Assembly: GCF_015207655.1 (NCBI RefSeq) | Contig: NZ_JADEWN010000041.1 | Coordinates: 1-51,439, forward strand | Reading direction: 5' to 3' | DNA length: 51,439 nt | Source: Gloeocapsopsis crepidinum LEGE 06123 | GTDB taxonomy: Bacteria > Cyanobacteriota > Cyanobacteriia > Cyanobacteriales > Chroococcidiopsidaceae | Shown here: piece after piece, positions 47,016 through 51,439 of the stretch | Position numbering within the stretch: the stretch's first letter is position 1 | How the letters are laid out: each line of letters starts with the position of its first letter | Notes under the pieces: model-generated | The model's database searches: none | Seen by the model: the letters and a program-made list of their open reading frames with translations, nothing else | What the model was told of the DNA's origin: nothing | Made by a program: the position numbers and the translations under genes

Positions 47016-48269
47016 TTATCCACTTTCACGATTGACCTGCTGATTTTGATTATATCTACCATAGAGTTTAGTTAAAGAAGTTGAAGTTAAGCCGTGGGCA
47101 ATTAACGAGGCGCAAATGACTAAGCTAGTAACAGTCCAAACTGCTTCTACCCCAGTTTTGTGTAGAGACAAACCAGCGTAGTAAAGTGCAGCTACACCGA
47201 TTGGACCAAACCAACCCATAAACAGCACATCTGGAGTATTTTTGAGTGGTTTTATTAATCGATGGAGCAATAGAATTGCTGGAAGTCGGCGCAGTAGTAA
47301 TACTGATAATACTAATATGAGTCCTTTCCATCCCAACGCCCACCATTGCTGCCAAGGAAGGACTAAGCCAAGCAGAATAAAAATTGGTAAGGTAAAAAAG
47401 CGGTTAATTGCCTCTTGTACGTTCTCCTCCTCTGCTTTCTCGTCACCCCTTACCACATCGCTAAAAATTAGTCCAGCGACAAATACTGCCAAAATTCCAT
47501 CAGTACCAATCAGCTTGGCAGCACCTAGCACTGTGATACTAAGAGCAATAGTGTATCCGAGAAAAGATTTACTTTCAATGGTATGTTTATTTTCAGCCCA
47601 TTCTAAAAGACGACCAGCCAAATAACCTAAAAGTGCGCCAAACAAGATTGCTGCCCCGACTTCCCACAGTAAGATGCGAGTGAACCAGTGAGAAATAGCT
47701 TCTGTAGGAGATCGCTGCAACATGAGAATTGCCAATAGAACAAAGGGATAACCTAAACCATCATTCCAACCCGATTCAGCCGAAAGGATATAACGCAAGC
47801 GTCCAGGTAAATTTTCTCTAGCTACTACACCTGTAACAATTGAGGAGGCGGCAATTGGATCGGTAGGTGTAATTGCTGCTCCTGCTAGCATTGCCTCCCA
47901 GAAAGGTAGATTCAAGATCAAATAAACCAACACCCCGCTACACAACCACATCAACAACATGACTGGTAGTAGAAGTACCAAAAGCGATCGCGCCTTGCGA
48001 AAAGCATAGTTTTTGGGCAATCTTAGGGCTACTCCCATCAACCCAATAGCCAAAGTCAAGCGGGCTGCTTGCTCAATTAGCGTCTCCTGAGCAACTCCCC
48101 AGCGGTCGGGGTGAAGCAATCCAAAAACGGTTGGACCTAGCAGTATTCCACATACAAGCGCTGTTAGCGGTTCTGATGTCCACCAAGTCCGTCTAAACAA
48201 ATCAGATACTAGCCCAATTAACAGAACTAACCCACCAACAGCTACTAATGCAATATTTAGTTCGTTCAT
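47016..48269 (-). CDS. CPA1-type Na+(K+)/H+ antiporter
   Basis: A 417-aa monovalent cation:proton antiporter with about 12 membrane segments. The substrate-site motif GAAITPTDPIAASSIV (Thr-Asp) and the ESGWNDGLGYPFVLLAI motif (ND) mark the CPA1/NhaP class. A short loop with DEKAEEEN separates the later helices. It exchanges Na+ or K+ for H+. It lies 4 bp after an FNT-type remnant and in the same direction as a rhodopsin with Na+-pump residues, a striking ion-transport context. Confidence 0.9.
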   Translation of the reverse strand: MNELNIALVAVGGLVLLIGLVSDLFRRTWWTSEPLTALVCGILLGPTVFGLLHPDRWGVAQETLIEQAARLTLAIGLMGVALRLPKNYAFRKARSLLVLLLPVMLLMWLCSGVLVYLILNLPFWEAMLAGAAITPTDPIAASSIVTGVVARENLPGRLRYILSAESGWNDGLGYPFVLLAILMLQRSPTEAISHWFTRILLWEVGAAILFGALLGYLAGRLLEWAENKHTIESKSFLGYTIALSITVLGAAKLIGTDGILAVFVAGLIFSDVVRGDEKAEEENVQEAINRFFTLPIFILLGLVLPWQQWWALGWKGLILVLSVLLLRRLPAILLLHRLIKPLKNTPDVLFMGWFGPIGVAALYYAGLSLHKTGVEAVWTVTSLVICASLIAHGLTSTSLTKLYGRYNQNQQVNRESG

Positions 48270-48272
48270 GGA

Positions 48273-48572
48273 TTAGCTACCTAATTTAATTAAGCAACTT
48301 GATCGTGGTTTATAACAGGGTTGGTCAGGTAAGTTTGCTATTAGTAAACCATGACCTATGAGTGAAAATTCCATTGAGAGTCCGGCTGCTAGTCCAGACC
48401 AAGCAAGGGTGGAAACTGAACGACGTAACTCACTCTCAAGCCAAATAGCTTTGCAAACAACAATAGTGCTAGAACGGAAGCGTTCGGTAATTTCTCTTTC
48501 TTCGCGATCGCTGACTTGTTCCGCTTGAGGAGGTAATTCTTTTGGTTCACTGGCTTTATCTCGATATCTCAT
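48273..48572 (-). pseudogene. N-terminal remnant of a formate/nitrite (FNT/YfdC-type) channel
   Basis: The frame reads MRYRDKASEPKELPPQAEQV, then RFRSSTIVVCKAIWLESELR, and SVSTLAWSGLAAGLSMEFSL, the beginning of YfdC-type FNT channels (usually 270-330 aa). After about 100 residues the similarity ends in a short unrelated tail (RSSCLIKLGS) and a stop, 4 bp before the antiporter. Only the cytoplasmic N-terminus and the first membrane helix remain, so it is a truncated gene, probably by deletion. ATG 48572 is preferred over an in-frame ATG at 48587. Confidence 0.7.
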
Positions 48573-48602
48573 TAAATAGCCTTCCAATAAAATTCAAAAT
48601 AT

Positions 48603-49000
48603 TTACTGTTCTAATTCCTGGCGAGATAGCACCTGAATCTCGTGACGTAAAGTTTTAATTTCAGCGTGTAGTTCTGCTATAGATTTAGCCCCAGCAATTT
48701 CAGCTTCGTCATTATCAGCATCGCGACCGATAAAAAATGTAGCGATCGCTGCTGTCAAGTAACTAAACATTGCAAAAGCATATAGTGCTAGGAAAAAGCA
48801 AAGCACCACCCTTCTGGAGTTTGGAGCCAATATTCCGAACCAATTGTGGTTATTAGCATTGCTGTCCACCAAAGTGCCGCTCCGTAGTCATTCAAACCGC
48901 ACCCATCAGGAGTATTACTTTCAAACGCATACATTCCTGCGGCTCCAACTAAGGTAACGCTCAGTATTGTTGCTACAACATAGCCGAAGCCGCGACGACC
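48603..49000 (-). pseudogene. Frameshifted, 5'-truncated K+ channel
   Basis: From 49000 leftwards one frame reads GRRGFGYVVATILSVTLVGA, then LNDYGAALWWTAMLITTIGS and EYWLQTPEG, a pore loop of a two-helix ion channel. At about 48812 the frame switches to RVVLCFFLALYAFAMFSYLT, then the C-terminal coiled coil RDADNDEAEIAGAKSIAELH. The product would be a K+ channel-like protein whose filter is TTIGSE rather than TVGYG. The N-terminus (voltage-sensor half) is absent beyond a stop before 49000. The ATG at 48872 is in the wrong frame for its first 20 residues. Confidence 0.75.
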
Positions 49001-49141
49001 TTTTGTTCATTCAAACTACACTATTACAGGCATTTGTGGTGCAGCCTGCTCAATTTGAGCCATTAAAGCTCTCAAGTTTTTACATCTGAAAACGATTTCA
49101 GCGGTGAAGCAATACGACTCGCGATCGCACTTGTTAGATTA

Positions 49142-50068
49142 CTATCGTCGCGAAGTGGCAACTGCCGGTTCGTACTCCAGAGCCTCGCTGTGCTTGCGGG
49201 CAATGTAGCTGAGAATGGCTCCGTAGATCACCTTAGTGGTAATATCTGCGACAGTATAGATAATTTGCCGTGCCACCACACCCCAAGCTGAAAACGAAAT
49301 TACTGGCATTAGGTAGGCAATGGGGTAAAGCGTCCAAGTGACTAGAATATACCAGAAAACATTTCGCATCGCCTTCGGAAGGTTGTCCGGTTGTTTGGGT
49401 AAATTGTCTGCTGACTTGTTAATCATTTGCCCAATCACAAACAGGACATAGATGTAAAATACTGTACTAATTGCACCCCAGATCCAAAATGGAATAGGAT
49501 TCGTCACCTCATAAAACTGTCCGATGTATCCTGTGTAGATCATCAACAGCCCACCAATAATAAACTGAGTGCCGTAGGAGAAAGCTTGCTTGCGTGTTAA
49601 ACCCAAGATGACGACTAACTGCAGTAACAGCATCGGCACGTCAATCGACCAGTTCATATAGCGAAAGCCATTCGAGAAAGCATCATTAGTCGGTCGCCAC
49701 AAACCATCTGTATAGACAAATGCAGACCGCCAATCTTGTGATAGTTGAAGTAGCTCTAAAAATGCCGAAACCATGACAACCGCTGACAGCGAAGACGATA
49801 ACCGATAGCGGGGAGCGATGTTGTTGCTTGTTGTTATAAAATATACAAATCCTGCTGCTTGTGCTGCATATCCTAGCGTTAAAACATGTCCGACAATGCC
49901 ATGTTGAAATGGCGTGTAAGTTAGTAAGTTCTCAAAATTAATTCCTGCAGATGTTTGGATCGCATCAGGCGGAAGCGGACTTTGAGCTTGAGCGAGGATT
50001 GGCGCGGCTATAGCAACTAACACGCTCGACACTACTGCCAAAGAAATTAGCTTTTTGAGATAGCGCAT
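49142..50068 (-). CDS. Microbial rhodopsin with NDQ motif, predicted light-driven Na+ pump
   Basis: A 308-aa seven-helix retinal protein. Helix C carries RYMNWSIDVPMLLLQ: N139, D143 and Q150 stand at the three pump positions (D85, T89, D96 in bacteriorhodopsin), the NDQ signature of Na+-pumping rhodopsins such as KR2 of Krokinobacter. The retinal Lys is K279 in YTVADITTKVIYG, with D275 as the second counter-ion. Other KR2-like stretches are YIGQFYEV, WTLYPIAYLMP and GVVARQIIYT. The N-terminus (residues 5-28) resembles a signal peptide, not usual in KR2. The loop after helix E has a DNLPKQ-PDNLPK repeat. It stands upstream of a K+-channel remnant, an FNT remnant and a CPA1 antiporter on the same strand. 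Confidence 0.93.
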   Translation of the reverse strand: MRYLKKLISLAVVSSVLVAIAAPILAQAQSPLPPDAIQTSAGINFENLLTYTPFQHGIVGHVLTLGYAAQAAGFVYFITTSNNIAPRYRLSSSLSAVVMVSAFLELLQLSQDWRSAFVYTDGLWRPTNDAFSNGFRYMNWSIDVPMLLLQLVVILGLTRKQAFSYGTQFIIGGLLMIYTGYIGQFYEVTNPIPFWIWGAISTVFYIYVLFVIGQMINKSADNLPKQPDNLPKAMRNVFWYILVTWTLYPIAYLMPVISFSAWGVVARQIIYTVADITTKVIYGAILSYIARKHSEALEYEPAVATSRR

Positions 50069-50286
50069 TCTCGGTCTCCCACTAGTAATTTGAGCTTAAT
50101 TTAAGTCAGAACTCATCTTTATAGATGAAATGCAGTACAGGTTGACATATTTAAAACAAAAAAGTGGAAAACTAGGGGAGAAGACAAAATAGTTATCTTT
50201 TCCACGGAATCTGCACTTTTTTTCATCAAACTTTTAAATACATGTAAAGTGGGTAAAAATATGCATAAAGTCACAACTGAGAATTT
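50069..50286. promoter_or_regulatory. Divergent spacer between rhodopsin and SH3b gene
   Basis: A 218-bp spacer with a perfect hairpin TCATCT-TTAT-AGATGA at 50113-50128, 45 bp upstream of the rhodopsin start. It may be an operator or a structured leader. No -10/-35 pair is compelling by eye. Confidence 0.4.
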
Positions 50287-50340
50287 TTGCAGCCTACACG
50301 AATCAAAAATCTTCGATTGTCAGATTGCATAATAGTCATT

Positions 50341-50934
50341 ATGAAACAAACAATTACCTGGAAAAACTATCCAGCATTGACAATATCATTTTTATCAACA
50401 GTAGCTCTGACTACATCCATTCTTACTGTAAATGCAGTTGAACCTCTGGCTAGTAAATCTCTGATCGTAAAAAAGACACTAGCTTCTCCGACTGAATTTG
50501 AAATAGCGCAACGCTCGGATAGTTGCTATCAGGTGATTGCTAAAAGTGGGTTGTATGTGCGAGAAGAACCTACAGTTTATAGCAGCGCAGTTGGTATCAT
50601 TGCCTACGGTCGTAATATCGAAGTTGCAGGCGGTATTACAAACAACTGGGTTCCTATTTCTGCTCCCTTGAAGGGATTTGTTTATGCAGATTGGATCGGT
50701 CGCTGTCAAGCAGCGTCTCCACCACCTAGTAATTGCCGTCAAGTCATTACTGAAGGAGGAATTCCTGCACGACAAAAACCTTCTAGCGAGAGTGAAATTA
50801 TTGGTTACATATCTAGTGGTCGAAGAGTGATACTAACAGGTCAAGGAACAAATGGTTGGGTTCCTATTTCAGTTCCTTTTAAAGGGTATGTATCATCAGA
50901 CCAGCTAGTATACTGTCGCAATTTCCCTAGTTAG
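50341..50934 (+). CDS. Exported protein with two SH3b domains
   Basis: A 197-aa protein. A signal peptide (ALTISFLSTVALTTSILTVN) ends near residue 35. Two SH3b domains follow: CYQVIAKSGLYVREEPTVYS...GGITNNWVPISAPLKGFVYADW and CRQVITEGGIPARQKPSSES...GQGTNGWVPISVPFKGYVSSD, each with a cysteine pair that may form a disulphide. Bacterial SH3b repeats bind cell-wall peptides. No catalytic domain follows. ATG 50341 is preferred over an upstream in-frame start at 50287. It is divergent from the rhodopsin gene. Confidence 0.82.
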   Translation: MKQTITWKNYPALTISFLSTVALTTSILTVNAVEPLASKSLIVKKTLASPTEFEIAQRSDSCYQVIAKSGLYVREEPTVYSSAVGIIAYGRNIEVAGGITNNWVPISAPLKGFVYADWIGRCQAASPPPSNCRQVITEGGIPARQKPSSESEIIGYISSGRRVILTGQGTNGWVPISVPFKGYVSSDQLVYCRNFPS

Positions 50935-51368
50935 CTTGAGTCGAGAATATAGCGCAATCGTGGCAATTGATGCTAGAGAAGCTGAACAAAAGAGTATGCA
51001 AGTAATTAAACGAGTAGCGTACATTACTCAGAAGAGAACTTCAAAAAATACTGAAGAAACGACTGTTATAGCTGTAAAGTATGAGGTCAATGTAATTTAA
51101 TTGCCATTTAACAGGTCAAAGGAAGGAACATAATTTACTCACCGAAAAGACGTATTAACCAGCGTTAAAATCGCAAAAATAGTCGAACTTAATCTTTATT
51201 TAAGGATAGAAGTTAAACAACAGTAAACTACTGTCACGATCGCATTTTATTTGCTAATTAGCAGAAAATTTTGTTGAAATAAAAAACAAGTTTTATGTAG
51301 ATTAGCGTGACATACAGCCTATTGCAAGTTTATGAGGTACAGTAAGAGGAGTACACAAATGAAGTCTA
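50935..51368. other. Gene-free spacer before the right-edge IS
   Basis: About 434 bp with no convincing gene. Part of it must be the left end of the IS630-type element whose transposase starts at 51369, but the terminal repeat was not identified. AGAGGAG (about 51347-51353) forms a likely ribosome site for that transposase. Confidence 0.5.
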
Positions 51369-51439
51369 ATGAAACCGTACTCGCTCGACTTGCGAGAAAA
51401 AATAGTTAAGGCATACACACAAGGTGACACCTCAATCAG
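51369..51439 (+). CDS. IS630-family transposase start (3' cut by window)
   Basis: From ATG 51369 the frame reads MKPYSLDLREKIVKAYTQGD followed by TSIR, up to the window end. This is the HTH N-terminus of IS630/Tc1-type transposases common in cyanobacteria. It is different from the IS630 member at the left edge. An overlapping frame from 51360 (MKSNETVLARL) stops early and is not used. Confidence 0.75.
   Translation, partial: MKPYSLDLREKIVKAYTQGDTSI

Noticed and set aside
48603-48872. 89-codon protein starting at 48872
   Set aside because: The first 20 residues are an out-of-frame reading of the channel pore; only the C-terminal part is channel sequence.

Overview
The window is cyanobacterial. 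It is dense in HIP1-type GCGATCGC octamers, carries two copies of a dispersed palindromic repeat and heptamer tandem repeats, and encodes a complete cyanobacterial-type molybdenum nitrogenase locus (fdxH, fdxB, hesA/hesB, NifU with three domains, CCE_0567-type DUF683 protein). nifD is uninterrupted and no heterocyst genes are visible, so a unicellular or otherwise non-heterocystous diazotroph is likely, but this is an inference. The genus cannot be fixed from the sequence alone.

Layout. 1-2.7 kb: an IS630-family element (5' end cut by the window) inserted into a Tn3-family transposase gene. 2.9-6.6 kb: molybdate supply, namely a ModB-ModC fusion, ModA, a divergent small Mop (molbindin) protein and a convergent methyltransferase. 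6.8-21.6 kb, all on the minus strand: nifB-fdxN-nifS-nifU-nifH-nifD-nifK-nifE-nifN-nifX-DUF269-DUF683-nifW-hesA-hesB-fdxH-(broken feoA)-fdxB. 21.6-22.8 kb: a 1.16-kb divergent control region. 22.8-26.8 kb, plus strand: nifP, an 84-aa nif-associated protein, a Dps-like ferritin, a DUF2949 protein, a 31-aa membrane peptide, nifV, nifZ, nifT. Together these supply Mo, homocitrate, Fe-S precursors, electron carriers, structural subunits and O2/iron protection for nitrogenase.

26.8-31.5 kb is an accessory patch: an IS1-like transposase remnant, a small zinc-ribbon protein, a plasmid-type ParA/ParB pair with a palindromic site in front of it, a frameshifted small gene, and a 440-aa protein made of two duplicated modules divergent from an 89-aa zinc-ribbon protein. 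32.1-38.6 kb holds a TamB-like outer-membrane biogenesis protein followed at 7 bp by an exported alpha/beta hydrolase. 38.8-43.6 kb has an Nramp-like transporter lacking the usual metal-site residues, a ZIP transporter, a HAD hydrolase and a GH13 glucosidase/trehalose-synthase-like enzyme.

43.6-51.4 kb is an ion-homeostasis patch: DUF2254 membrane protein, MscS channel, CPA1 Na+/H+ antiporter, decayed fragments of a formate/nitrite-type channel and of a K+ channel, a microbial rhodopsin with the NDQ motif of light-driven Na+ pumps, an SH3b protein, and the start of a second IS630-type transposase at the right edge. The most interesting items are the NDQ rhodopsin beside an antiporter, and the oriented TTGAGTACA motif array in the nifB/nifP intergenic region, which looks like the operator set of a nif activator not encoded in this window.
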